Counted from the stretch's first letter, positions 11,985 through 22,886 are shown. The stretch is DNA of 64,000 bases from Voacanga thouarsii (GCA_026120185.1 JANUWF010003375.1:4406736-4470735), one strand, 5' to 3'. Made by a program: numbers and translations. The notes: a model not told the origin generated them from the sequence alone.

Positions 11985-12886
11985 AGAGAAGAGCATAATG
12001 TGTCCAATCTGGGCCTTCACTAGGACCTCCTCATGTTGTAGATAATGATGCATCATCACCTTCAGTAAATCATGATCCGAGCTCTATTCCAGACACAATT
12101 TCACCCTCTGTGGGATCTAAGCAACAGGAACAGTCGGAGCCTCGACCAAATCAAAAGTTACATGTCAATATTTCTCTACCTTCGAAAGAGTGAGAATATT
12201 TTATTTAGATTAATATGGAGAATATATTATTATATAATTAAATATTTATAATTTCACATATTTATTGTATAATTTCTCACATAAAAGTTTACTATATGCT
12301 TATCATATTTGTTTTGACAATCACATATTTGATTACATTGATAGTGATAAAGTGGTGTGGAAATTAGCTATTGCTTTCAAAAGTAAGTTTGAAGATGCAT
12401 ATCTAACATGAAACAAGGGCCACAAAATGTGAGGGATTTGTGGTTTAAGGAGTTTAAGGTATTATTTAATGAGTTAAATATATTTATGGAAAAATTTTTA
12501 TGAGTATATTTTAGTGACTTACATTAATGAAATGCAAAAATATTGTACTTGGGATACTAAAATGGAGCCTTATATGAAGTTGACATTTGAAAGAAAAGGG
12601 AAAAAGAGACTGACTAACACACTGTATAAGGTACGAACAATAGGAAGACCACCATGGATGTCAGAGGAAGTTTATAACAAGTGTACACAGTATTGGGAAT
12701 CAGAAGAATTTAAAAAAAATCTCAGCAAAAAAACAAATCAAACAAGAATATAGATTCAATGGACTTGGTCCTTCAAAGCATACAAGTGGCTCGATTTCAT
12801 TTTCTTTGACAAAAAAGAAGCTGGTAGGAAATGATTTCCATGTAAATAGTTTTACATAATATATTATCAATTATGACCACCCATAT

Positions 12887-12909
12887 ATATATATATATAT
12901 ATATATATT
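12887..12909. repeat. (TA)n microsatellite
   Basis: Uninterrupted alternating TA within the intron-like part of the CACTA second gene. Confidence 0.9.
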
Positions 12910-13300
12910 AGGAGAATAAGCTAAATAAGGAAATCACTCATTTGGAATTGCATGATTATGCTCATTCATCAAAAATTGCTGGTATTGAAGCAAGTGCTCC
13001 ATCAGCTATTAGTGATGAAGGGGAGGAGAACATAATAGATAGGCCAAATATTACTATTCGGATGTTTGTGGATGAGAGGGCTTGAATTATTTCTATAAGT
13101 GCATCCATGTATAAATAATGGTGCTCAAATTGGTTACAAAAAAATGAATTATCTTGTTTCTATGCATACTTGAGTTTGACCATGGGTTTGAGAAATGTTT
13201 AAAAAGAAAAAAGAAAATTTTTGGCAAATTTTGGATAATCTTAAACGTCGAAATTGACCCCCTTTGTTGCCTGAGTGATGTTAGTTTAATGTCTGAGGTA

Positions 13301-13546
13301 TGTAAACCATTAGAGAAGTGTGATTACAAATAGATAGTTTCAAGTTTGGAGAGCATCTGAATGCTGAAAATATCAGCTGCAAAAAGTCTAAATGCCATGC
13401 ATGCATTTCTCTCTATGATTGACTGTAAACCATTAAAGAAGTGTGATTACAAATAGATAGTTTCAAGTTTGGAGAGCATCTGAATGCTGAAAATATTAGC
13501 TGCAAAAAGTCTAAATGCCATGCATGCATTTCTCTCTATGATTGAC
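13301..13546 (+). repeat. Tandem duplication, two 123-bp units
   Basis: 13301-13423 and 13424-13546 are adjacent copies that differ at only a few bases (e.g. tagag/taaag, atcagc/attagc). Each begins TGTAAACCATTA and contains ATGCCATGCATGCAT. The near identity means a recent duplication in an otherwise old region. Confidence 0.9.
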
Positions 13547-14799
13547 TGTAAAATTTTGTTTTGTACTTTTGAGTTCTTTAATGTTAACTTCATATTCATA
13601 ACTCCTTCAGTTAGTCCTGTAACCAATTGAAAATCTAGCTAGGAATGGATTTCTGGGCTACAGAGAATCTGAGAAATGTCAAAGCCTTTTAACCCTTCCA
13701 ATTGAATTTAGCAATTGGGGTCTATAAAGAATTCATATTTTTAGGAGCTTGAAGCTGCATATCTATGGAATCTAGCAGTTTCTACATTCGACACCTTGAA
13801 CTTGGAGAAATAAAAATATTTTTCTTTTTTGCATATATATAGTTGAACTTTTTGAGGAGCTTGCATTTATGACTCTTTACAAAAGCAGATATCCCCATAT
13901 GTTATCAAGAACAAAAGGTCATGTTTTGATAATGCTTTTCATCTCTAACACTTAGTATTTATGTATTGTTCATTATGGAATTTGAGATCACAGAGTGCTT
14001 TACATTTTCTTATGTTCCTATTGAGCTTCATGGCATGGTTAATTTTTTGTAGAAGAGAAGTCATGAGTTATATGATAAAACTTATAATAAGACAATGGCA
14101 AATATAGAAGAAAGTGACTTGAGTAGGCCTCCCCAATTAATCATACATCAATATGGTTAGAAACTATTGGTGGCATAAGACATGGACATGTTTACGCCCT
14201 TGGTTCAGTTGGACATACACTCACCCAAGCATCTTCTTCACGATCATTTAGAGCACGGAGTGATAGTCAAATCCATTCCTCTCACTACATGGAGATGATT
14301 GAGAAGCTTAAATTTTATATTACAACCTTAACGGAGCAACTCCAAAAAGTAAGTGACAATAAAGAGAAGCTCATGACTGCATTTAACAAATCCAACCAAG
14401 ACAAGAAGGAGCTAATGAATGCACTCAACAGATCAAATCAAGACAAGGAAGAGTTAATAGTTGCATTTAACAAATCAAACCAGGAAAAAGAGGAGTTAAT
14501 GGCAACAGTAACGGAGCTTATGCAATTTAATTCAGGTAAGCATGGGAGTTTTGGCTCTTCCTATTCAAGATTTAGTTGACAATTACGTATATGGTTTAAA
14601 GTTGTTGAAATTTAAGTTGACAATTTACAATCATGTTTTATTGAGTATAATTTGGATTCTGGATATCTACTTTTTTAGAATATAATATTGGTATTTATTT
14701 ATTCACATTATTTTGTTGGTTCTTAGTTATAGAACTAAGTTTAAAATTCTATACAGGGATTTTATTTTTGATCAAAATGCGGTAGCAAAAAATATATAT

Positions 14800-15970
14800 A
14801 TATTTCCAACCACTTCCTCCCAAATAGTTTTGGAAGAAACAATAGCATTTAATAAGAAGATTAAATTTCCTACCAAACATTCTAGTAGGAAAAAAAAATT
14901 TCATTTCCTACAAAAATATTTTGTTGGAAATATTTTTCAAAAAAAAATTCCTTCCAACTATTTTGGTGGGAAATATTAAAAAAAAAATAAACGTTTCTTC
15001 CAAATTTCCTACCAAATCAATTTGGTTGGAAATAATAATTCTAACGAAATTTCGAAATGATGTTTCCTACCAAATATTTTGGATGTAAACATATTTATTT
15101 TTTAAAAATAAAATTTCCTACCAAATAATTTGGTAAGAAATTTAATATATTTTTTGAAAATATTATATTTTAAAAATCATTTCCTACTAAATATTTTGGA
15201 TGGAAAAATTATTTATTTTATGAAAATAATTTTTTTAAATATATTTTTTGAAAATATTATATTTTAAAAATCATTTCCTACCAAATGTTTTGTATAGAAA
15301 AATTATTTATTTTATGAAAATAATTTTTCCTACCAAATAATTTGGTAGGAAATTTAATATATTTTTCGAAAATATTATATTTTAAAAATCATTTCCTACT
15401 AAATATTTTGGATGGAAAATAATTTTTCCTACCAAATAATTTGGTAGGAAATTTAATATATTTTTCGAAAATATTATATTTTAAAAATCATTTCCTACCA
15501 AATATTTTGGATGGAAAAATTACTTATTTTATGAAAATAAATTTTAATTTATTTTTGAAAATATTATATTTTAAAAATCATTTCCTTCCAAATATTTAGG
15601 ATGGAACAATTATTTAATTTTTAAAAATAAAATTTCCTACCAAATAATTTGGTCAGAAATTTAATTTAATTTTTTTACAAATTATTTTTATTAAAAATTT
15701 CCTACCAAATCTTTTGGAAGGAAAGTGTTTAAATTTTTTCCTACCAAACCAATTTGGTAGGAAAAAATTCAACTTTTTTATTCACAGATTTTCGACCACA
15801 TACCAAACTCCTACCATAATTTTGGTCCTAAAATTCCTACCATATATAAAAAGTTGGACGGAAATTTTTTTCCGACGAGGGTTTTTCCGACCACTTGGGT
15901 TTGGACGGAAAATGGTAGGAAAATGCAATTTCCTATCAAAACTGTCAATTTTTTGTAGGAAATTTTGGTA
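14800..15970. repeat. CACTA subterminal repeat array of palindromic units
   Basis: About 15 copies of a palindromic core, TTTCCTACCAAAT..ATTTGGTAGGAAA, in exact and decayed forms. Good copies lie near 15115-15140, 15326-15352 and 15427-15453. They are spaced by AT-rich linkers (tttttgaaaatattatatttt...) that recur with them. The array ends against the terminal repeat. Subterminal repeats of En/Spm elements bind the element's own accessory protein, whose likely gene ends 220 bp upstream. Open frames within the array (14713-14979, 15714-15971 and the reverse) are a by-product of the repeat. Confidence 0.85.
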
Positions 15971-15998
15971 GGAAAAACAGGGATTTCTTGTAGTGGCT

Positions 15999-16615
15999 GT
16001 GTGAATTGAAGGATCCACGCTGACTACTTGTTTTTCAAAGATAAATATACCACTCAAAAGAGTATTGTTCAAAGAAGGTTTTCAAGAGAAGAAGAAAGTG
16101 CTTGTCTATGAGTTCTATCTTTTATCCTTTGTTTACTTTTTTAGAGAAATGATGTGCTTAATGTTTTGATTGTGATTTGATTGTAGTTAAGTTAATTGGG
16201 ATTTTGATCAATCTATTATTATTCTTGGTACTTGATTACTTGTTATCATTAATTTATTGATGCTTTTTCTTTTAATTGGCTTGGGAAATGACGTTAGAAG
16301 TTCATTGCACTGATTTCATCTTTGTTAAATCTTAATGGATTTAGGAAACGAAGTTAAGATTAGAGAACTAAAGTGATTAAAGATTGATTGATTTCACCTA
16401 TAGCATAGGGTTATTAACTAATTTCATATTTATTATCACATAGAGTATATGAGTAACTATTGAAGGAATAATTTGATACATCTTTTGGCTAATTTTGTGC
16501 GATTGAGAAATCTGCTAAATTAATCAAGAGATAGTGGTTCCATAGATTGGGAAAGAAGTGGAGTCTATGTAAGTGAGTTCCAATAATTGCTTAGCTCTTT
16601 CCCTTTTCTTAGAAA
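15999..16615 (+). mobile_element. Gypsy Tat/Athila-like LTR, 3' fragment
   Basis: Matches the middle of the LTR family seen complete at 49684-51087: 'caagagaagaagaaagtgct', 'gagttctatcttttatc', 'aatgatgtgcttaatgtttt', 'cttgggaaatgacgttagaa'. It starts right at the CACTA end, so the CACTA probably inserted into this LTR and the other part lies left of the window. It stops at about 16615 against an antisense Copia remnant. Confidence 0.75.
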
Positions 16616-16995
16616 AAAGAGGTCTTGGTCATTTTACTAAGTAAACATGATTCATATGTATCATATGATTCACTGCCAGATGACCCTAAATCACCAAAAT
16701 TGTGTAACTTAGAGATGCAATTATCGTTTACATGGCCTAAACCACAATGCCATAAGTAAGATGGGTTCATATTATCTTTTTTTGGTTTCTTTTTGTTTAT
16801 GTTGAGAATTTAATTTCCCATATCTAAAACATACAAACAATTCATCAATGTTGTTGTACCATAATGGATATTATTTAATGAAAAAGAATAACTTTTATTC
16901 TTAAAAATCAAATAAAATCCACATAAATCTAAATAAGCAACTGAGATAATGTTTTTAAGCAAAATTGGTACATAATAGCAGTTTTCTAGTTTTAA
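16616..16995 (-). pseudogene. Copia pol remnant: end of protease region and GAG-pre-integrase domain
   Basis: On the minus strand the frame reads NCYYVPILLKNIISVAYLDL then LNNIHYGTTTLMNCLYVLDM, then NPSYLWHCGLGHVNDN, and closes with SYDTYESCLLSKMTKTSF. This matches the Copia pattern of VP-L-KN-ISV, a YLWH-RLGH zinc-binding histidine pair and a C-SC-L-KMTK cysteine pair. Here the first cysteine is Tyr. Integrase core, RT and RNase H are missing; the fragment is truncated at 16616 against a Gypsy LTR fragment. Confidence 0.75.
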
Positions 16996-18195
16996 AATTA
17001 ATTCAAAAGAAAATTATAAATGATAAGTCCCCACAACAAATATAGTAACATTTGCTCAATTTGCAGTACGAAGCTCCGCGAAGTATTTAAAACAAATTTA
17101 GGAGCGGAGGAACAACTTAGATGATAATCGACAACTTTGAAGACCTTTTGCTCTTTACTGATGACTCAATTATCTTTATCCTCAATTATAGTCTTGGTAA
17201 AAGGTAACTCTAGTGATAACAGTAGACACTATTTTTCAAAGGAGGTGGGAAAACTTTGTTTATCTTCTATATATTTTTCTACACAAAATTAGCTGGTAAA
17301 AATTTACATGTTTGGCCCTAGAGGCCTCATGAAAAAATATAAAAATACTAGAAAATTGTATCTACAAATATACATGTACAAAATGGAGTTTAGACTGTGA
17401 GCGTAATGGTGCTTTATTTTATTGGACAAATAGTTCTATATGTTTTATTGGACAAATTGCTCTATATGCTTTATTTTATTTTTTCTACGAATAAAATTTA
17501 TGTCGCCTTTGGTAGTTTTGGAAAAAAAAAAAATCTGTCGTAGCAATGATGTCAGCATTGCATGTCAAACAAACTAATAAATCAGCAAAAGAAAAAAAAA
17601 TAACCAAAAAGCAAATATTTCAGACAAGCAATTTCCACTAAAGGACAATAAACTTGTCATGCTTCGGTTCCATCCACGAGACCAACCTAAATTCCACCAG
17701 CGGACAAGTGCGATTTATGTCATCTTTTCCATAGCACAGTATCATCATTATTGACAATTCTAAAGACACCAATTTTTCCCATGATCCTGGTCAAATGAAA
17801 ATTTTTAAAGTGCACTTAGTTTACATTAAGTTAATTGTTTTTAGTATTATAAAATTTACAGTGAAAATTATATATTTTTTAAAATATATAATATATTATA
17901 ACAGTTGACCTATGTGGATTCAGTTCACTGAAAAATTTCCCCAAGCCAAATAAGTCTTCCATTTTACCCAACAGTAGACATACTTGAATCGTGGAAGACG
18001 GATATTTGCGGTGTGGCTGATAGTGATGGATTAACAACCCGAGTTAACAATTAATTTTTTAATAGCTTATACTAGAGAATAAATTATAGTGAGTTTATAA
18101 AGATCAGAAAATATAGATTATTATGATTATCTTATCACGATTTGATATGTAACCATTAACATAGAATTGTGTATATGTATGGGTTCCAATCAAAA

Positions 18196-18197
<2 letters not shown>
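16996..18197. other. Intergenic, nothing assignable
   Basis: AT-rich. A short near-duplicate 'attggacaaat(a/t)g(t/c)tctatatg' occurs at about 17419-17470. I see no open frame, RNA gene or complete element. Confidence 0.4.

Positions 18198-18242
<45 letters not shown>
18198..18242. repeat. (TA)n microsatellite, left of TRIM
   Basis: About 44 bases of alternating TA directly abutting the TRIM-like element. Confidence 0.95.
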
Positions 18243-18243
<1 letters not shown>

Positions 18244-18245
<2 letters not shown>

Positions 18246-18845
18246 GTGATGTTCCAATTCCATATGATATTAGAATGAAAAGTATGAATGGTATATAAGA
18301 ATAGGTCTAAGTGCCCATTTATCAACTTGAAATATCTATTTTGGCCCAATGAGAATGGCGGCCAAGTAGTTGACTGTGGGTGCTGTCAAACCTATAGTCG
18401 CGTTCTCGAGTACGCGGACACGGGATCTGACATTTGGTATCAGAGCAGGTAACCAGCCCCTAGTATGAGGGTGAATGTGATGTCTCAATCCCACATAGGA
18501 TTGGGATGAGAAGTGTGAATGATATATAAGAATGGATCTAAGTATCAATTGTCAACTTGAGATATCTATTTTAGCCCAGCGAGAATGGCGGCCAAGTAGT
18601 TAAAATCCTATGCCGTCTGGTTGATCCTGAATTTGGTCCATAAAGTATGGACCCAGCGAGAACACTTGAGCCTAAAGGAGGGGTGAATGTGATGTCTCAA
18701 TCCTACATGGAAATGGGCATAAGTACCCATTATTAACTTAAGATATCCATTTTAGCCCAGCGAAAATAACGGCTAAATAATTGACCGTGAGTGCTATCAG
18801 ACCCATAGTTGTGCTCTCCGAATCCGCGCAGACCCGGGGCGTGAC

Positions 18846-18846
<1 letters not shown>
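18244..18846 (+). mobile_element. TRIM-like miniature LTR retrotransposon with three LTR units
   Basis: Three related units start (TG)TGATGTCTCAAT at about 18244, 18476 and 18688. They share 'agatatctattttagccca', 'gcgagaatggcggccaag' and an end ..(C)GTGACA / ATCTGACA. Directly after the first unit (18433 on) comes TTTGGTATCAGAGCAGGT, the tRNA-iMet primer-binding motif, and then only about 30 bases before the next unit. That is the structure of a terminal-repeat retrotransposon in miniature: non-coding, about 190-bp LTRs, mobilised in trans. The third LTR suggests recombination between copies. The middle unit lacks its last ~40 bases. No clean TSD was seen because both flanks are TA repeats. 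Confidence 0.75.

Positions 18847-18847
<1 letters not shown>

Positions 18848-18891
<44 letters not shown>
18848..18891. repeat. (TA)n microsatellite, right of TRIM
   Basis: Alternating TA directly abutting the right end of the TRIM-like element, mirroring the tract on its left. Confidence 0.95.
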
Positions 18892-18893
<2 letters not shown>

Positions 18894-19742
18894 CGTCCAA
18901 ATTACTTGCGAGGAATTCTATATCTCCATTTCATGCTTTTCTCCTCGTATTTGAAATCCAGCTTCTTCCCCTGCATGTCATTCCTGCAATGCTATATGCT
19001 TGTTGAGTATTAAAGCGCAACTTCTTGATCATTTAGAAAAACAAAGGAAGTAATTAAAAAAATGTTTGTAGAGATCGTTTTAGTAATAATAATCACATAG
19101 TGTAATAGCACTCTTTCTGTCTTAGATTTTAACATTTTATTTTAAACTAAATTTGATTAAAAATATAAATATTTGAATTTGAATAGAAATAGAATATATA
19201 TATATATATATATATATAAACTTTATTGATTTTAAATAATTCGTAAAAAATAGTGATAGACTTTATTGATTTTATATAGTTGGGGAAAGAATTACGCAAT
19301 GTAATGTAAACTTTTGAAGATGAAAAAGGGTATTCTAATTACAAAATTAACAAGTGAAAGGAATATAATCTTTCACATTGGATAAGAATCAGACTTTCTA
19401 ACCATATGTAACCCTTAAAAAATTCACATTAAAGTACTTTGCTGCCAGCTTATTTCACAAACACAAACATATGATTTGAAAGTGACAGTAACAGATAAAG
19501 TTAGGCAAGTGGAAAACTCAACCTATACTTCGTGGGACGTCACCCTCTAAATAAAGTTAAAGAAACTAGAAGTTGACTTTTATTTTTATTCTTATTGTTT
19601 TATTCAATCATTCCTGCTCTTTTTAAACAACACAACAACCCACATGATTTCTCATTCCAGTAAATCCAATCAATTATAATCCCAATAGAGGGTCAGCTCT
19701 TCTCTATTGTCTCCTTGGAGATCTGCCTTCTTTCTTTCAAGT
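18892..19742. other. Upstream region of the PSY-like gene
   Basis: AT-rich with no coding frame or recognised element. It would contain the promoter of the gene at 19743. The last 100 bases are richer in pyrimidines (ctcttctctattgtctcc at about 19697-19714), as in many plant 5' leaders. No convincing TATA box could be singled out. Confidence 0.35.
19196..19218. repeat. (TA)n microsatellite
   Basis: Alternating TA upstream of the PSY-like gene. Confidence 0.9.
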
Positions 19743-20648
19743 ATGGTGAAAAACCCCCCCCTTATATTTCTTTCCTTGCTGCTACTGGTGCTCGTTTTCG
19801 TGGCTGTCGCATTTGATGCTGTTCCCCCATCAAGTAAATATCAAGATTCCAATCACGAATTAAAAAAAAAAAAAATGAAGAAGTTTCAGTTATATATATT
19901 ATGTATCTGCAGAAGTTTTTCAGTTATTATATTTATGGTTTTCATGTCTTGATGGATAGGGAGCCAGTCGTTGTTGATAGAGGAGGAAGTATTCCATGAC
20001 TTGCATGCTGAGGTTTTCTCTCTCTATCTCTCTCTCTCTCTATGCGGGTGTGCTCTCTGTCTGTCTGTATGCGTGTGTGTGCCTTTGGAGATTCCGTATG
20101 AGGCCAAAGGTTGAACTGAGAACATAAACTGACATGCTTTGAGCAGACATAAGACTTATGTTTATTATTTTTGGTATGGTAGGCTTCAGAGAGGTGACTA
20201 TCAAATCCTAAACTCTTGTTTTTATCTACTGTTGCTACCAATTTGATCTAACACAATTTGCTCTGTATATAGTTTTTCTTTGTTTTCTTAGTCATTAGCT
20301 AGTCTAGAAATGCTGCTCGTGTAAAGCTCTGAAAAATTACAATTTAATGCCTAACCAGTACAGCTGTAAAATTCATGCTGAATTTAAGCATAATGCTTCA
20401 AATGATATTCTTATACCTCTAATTGCATCCATAAAAAAATATGATCCGATATTATCGGTTTTAAAAAAAATCTAAAATATATGATTGCTCATATATGTAT
20501 TTTGCAGGGTGTCAATGAAAATAGAGATGACACTGAGCTCCTACAAGCTGAAGGACTAGCAGAGAGGAGACTGGACATTGAAACCACAGACTATCCTGGA
20601 ACAGGAGCAAACAACCATCACGATCCTAGAACTCCCGGAGGAGTTTGA
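19743..20648 (+). CDS. PSY-like tyrosine-sulfated peptide precursor, three exons
   Basis: Secreted precursor of a PSY (plant peptide containing sulfated tyrosine) growth signal, perceived at the cell surface. Proposed exons are 19743-19833, 19960-20012 and 20508-20648, all with GT-AG introns and consistent phase, giving 94 residues. The start ATG at 19743 opens a signal peptide (MVKNPPL then IFLSLLLLVLVFVAVAFDA). An acidic propeptide follows (LLIEEEVFHDLHAEG, RDDTELLQAEGLAERRLDIE). Near the C-terminus is TTDYPGTGANNHHDPRTPGG. The family signature is Asp-Tyr (sulfation site), then A-N-x-x-H-D-P, all present here. An AATAAA lies at about 20765. No frameshift or stop was seen, and splice sites, length and motif position all suit the family. 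It is the only apparently intact host gene in the window. The exon model is by eye, not from transcripts. Confidence 0.85.
20013..20044. repeat. (TC)n microsatellite in intron 2 of the PSY-like gene
   Basis: TCTCTC tract right after the 5' splice site of intron 2, followed by 'gtctgtctgtatgcgtgtgtgtg'. Confidence 0.85.
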
Positions 20649-21163
20649 TAATTTCAATAAATCAATTAATAGAATATTCAGATGCACCAATATATATAGG
20701 ATTCTGTTGAGCTGCTATTGATTGTATTGGTGTTTCCTAGATCTGTTGTCTTAAAAGGATGTGTAAATAAAGGTCTTTTGTTGGGAATGCTACCTTGCAC
20801 GTTTGAAAATTATCTTCAATCATACATTAAAAAATTATACATTCCGATTCAAATTACTTATCACATTTGGATTTTATTTTTGTTCAAATTAATTACATGA
20901 CATATACTAGATTAAAGAGACATCAAATAATTCTACCGTCATCATTATTATCCCACTAAGGCTTAAACTCGAATGTCCCTGGGACTATGCAAATAAGAAA
21001 CCTTGTAGCATCTCTTCGTTAAGCTGAACTGGAAAAGCGCATTTCGAACCAATTTTTTAAAACACAACCGACTGGTATATCAGAAAAGAAACTCTTATCC
21101 CAGCTTTTGTACATTGATATAGAATATACTATTTATCTCTATCACCTTATTTTCGGATGGAAT
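20649..21163. other. 3' flank of the PSY-like gene
   Basis: Contains the putative polyadenylation signal AATAAA (about 20765) and otherwise nothing recognisable. It ends at the CACTACAAGAAA motif. Confidence 0.4.
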
Positions 21164-22109
21164 CACTACAAGAAACTGTAAATTCAGTGATTGACTTTAG
21201 CGACTGAAGCAATATCAGTTGCTATATCGATTTCTGACCGTTTAGCATTGTGGTTGCTACTCGATCGCAAGTCAGACACTAAATTTCGCTGTCATCTTTC
21301 CTGCAATTAATAGCAACAAAATAACGATTGGCTTGCGACAGAATATTTACTTAGCTTTCAATTTTTTTTTTTTAATTTTGTTAGCACCAATTCCGTTGTT
21401 AAATATTGACCGAATTTTGTACAGCCACTAAATTTTATTCAAAAAAGGTATTTTTATTTTTTTCATAATATTCAATTGCCAATAGATCGATAATTAGTGA
21501 CTGATTTACGATTATTATTAATTTAACAAATGAATTTTTATTTATTTTTTATTTGCGCTCGCTAATCAGTTTCTAATTTGTGACGGATTAGCAATTGAAA
21601 CTAGAAACCATACAAAAATAAATAAATAAATAAATAACATTAGTCGTCTTCCCCATCTCAGACGTCAAAGATTTCCCTTTTCTTCCTTTCTCTTCTTCTA
21701 CCCTGCCCTTCATGTCCATGCAAAACCACCTCAGTCATTGGCCCCATCATCCCAATCTCTACTATAGAGGAAGCTTGCTAGATCTACTCACTCATCTCTT
21801 CCTTCTCCTTCTCTAAAGTTTGAAAGGTGCCCTATACCTGTTTAGATTCTACTCAATTCAAGACGGGTGCTCAAATCTAATGTAAAGGCTTTTTAGGTTT
21901 TTTTTTTCTTTTTTGCATTTAAATAGTAGTAGTGATTTGATTTCTAGTAAAGTTCTATGTCTCTTCTCATTCATTGAATTAACATTTTCGTTTATAGTTT
22001 TTGTTGCTGCTATGTAGTATGTGTTGGAAAAGCTTTTACAGTATTTGTGATTTCAAATTCCTAGCATTGATGAATCACTTTTGGAATGTTTCTTTTGAGA
22101 TGTTGCAAG
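21164..22109 (+). mobile_element. CACTA-like element, left end only
   Basis: Begins CACTACAAGAAACTG, the CACTA terminal motif in left-end orientation. AT-rich subterminal sequence with repeated short motifs follows (gcgactgaag, gtgacgg, gctaatcag). A CT-rich leader-like stretch lies at about 21640-21800. It is cut at 22110 by a Copia LTR. The matching right terminus was not seen, so it is truncated or its end is elsewhere. Confidence 0.55.
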
Positions 22110-22870
22110 TGTTAGGAATATGCCATAGAACCAATCTATTTGTACAATCTATTTTGCATATTTTTTCTTATAAACGCACTCTTTATCTTTCAGTTTCCTT
22201 ATTTCAAATGTTTATGCATGTAAAACTGATAGATAAAGTCTATACCACAATGTACAGTATTAAGGAAATTATGATAGAGATTATGATATGAGATTTCTAC
22301 TACACTATGTAGTACTTGTGCTTAAACTATTCCTAGTCATAGTATTAATGTGGTAGGACATCATTAATACGCAAAGACTAGCATGCGTTATATTTCTTGA
22401 TTAGATCAAGCGGTGGTTCTTACATCCATGAGTATTGTGGTACTCAAAGTTAATAGTGGAGGCTTGTTATATAAACAAGTTCACTGGATGACCTAACTAT
22501 GAGATAATCACATAGATAATGATTTAATGCCAGTGATAAAATTTCATTATAGCAAATGTGCAAGTATTCTTAGACTTGAAACCTTCAAGATACTTTGTTT
22601 GCTAAGTGTTATATTTTGATTCTAATCTTTAGAGTCTTATCAATTGCTGCCTATGGGATGGACATTAGGTATAACGTAAAGTACGAAAGTAGTTGAGAAG
22701 ATCAACAAATGATTCATTACTCCTAATAGTGGAGGCGTATATCTCACGGCTACTTGTAAAGAATCATTACTCAAGAAATCCATGGCAAAGGTAATTATGC
22801 GTTAGAAATTGTTCTGAATGATACACATGTTGAGTAATGGATTCTGGAACATATGGGATATAATTAATTA
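22110..22870 (+). mobile_element. Copia LTR fragment, plus orientation
   Basis: Starts TGTTAGGAATATGCC(A)TAGAACCAAT, the LTR start of the old Copia family of this window (compare 32324). It follows that LTR block by block (catagtattaatg, gtggttcttacatccatgag, cctatgggatggacatta) to about 22870, where it breaks off half-way. It forms an inverted repeat with 22887-24450. Confidence 0.8.
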
Positions 22871-22886
22871 TATTATAGAGGGAGGG

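Larger units (their letters stand above)
12002..14579 (+). pseudogene. En/Spm-type accessory transposase (transposase_24 / TNP1-like) with coiled-coil tail
   Basis: In CACTA elements the second gene makes a DNA-binding protein that recognises the subterminal repeats. The pieces in order are: an N-terminal low-complexity exon (12002-12193, SGPSLGPPHVVDNDASS...); a core at 12514-12750 reading KLTFERKGKKRLTNTLYKVR then GRPPWMSEEVYNKCTQYWES; a frameshifted continuation at about 12745-12830 reading YRFNGLGPSKHTSGSISFSL; a linker (12912-13085); and a C-terminal part reading TIGGIRHGHVYALGSVGHTL (about 14163-14222) running into the 96-residue coiled coil at 14289-14579. SKHTSGS-SF and GG-RHGHVYALGS are characteristic of this plant family. 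The tail holds three repeats of FNKSNQ(D/E)K(E/K)EL(I/M). Stops and at least one frameshift make it a likely pseudogene, unless splicing removes some of them. Confidence 0.75.
1..15995 (+). mobile_element. CACTA (En/Spm) transposon, right part, left end outside window
   Basis: The right terminus is TTTCTTGTAGTG at 15984-15995, the reverse complement of the CACTACAAGAAA terminal inverted repeat used by plant CACTA elements. Just inside it is a long array of subterminal repeats. Going left there is a coiled-coil transposon gene (to 14579), and at the far left a TNP2-type transposase tail (1-1650). That is the usual En/Spm order. The 3-bp TSD candidate on the right is GCT (15996-15998); its partner lies outside the window. 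The 10 kb between the two transposon genes is unusually long. It contains a solo LTR and host-derived gene fragments. The TNP2 gene is frameshifted, so this copy could move only if helped by another element. That 1-1650 and 11985-15995 belong to one element is inferred from their common orientation and order. Confidence 0.75.

Noticed and set aside
14800..15970. Possible CRISPR-like array of regular palindromic repeats
   Set aside because: Spacers are themselves repeated AT-rich sequence, the genome is a plant, and the array abuts a CACTA terminal repeat.
14713..16072. Lys/Phe-rich open frames in 14713-14979, 15714-15971 and 16072-15782 (minus)
   Set aside because: They fall in the palindromic CACTA subterminal array; the repeated residues mirror the repeated DNA unit.
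18336..18548. Minus-strand 70-residue frame
   Set aside because: It lies wholly within the TRIM LTR and internal region, which is non-coding.
19942..20241. Minus-strand 99-residue frame with Arg/Glu-rich repeats
   Set aside because: It is antisense to exon 2 and intron 2 of the PSY-like gene, and the Arg/Glu repeats come from the (TC)n tract.
21164..22109. That 21164 is the left end matching the right end at 15995 (one element in reverse)
   Set aside because: The terminal motif at 21164 faces right and that at 15995 closes an element to its left, so they point away from each other; their subterminal sequences also differ.
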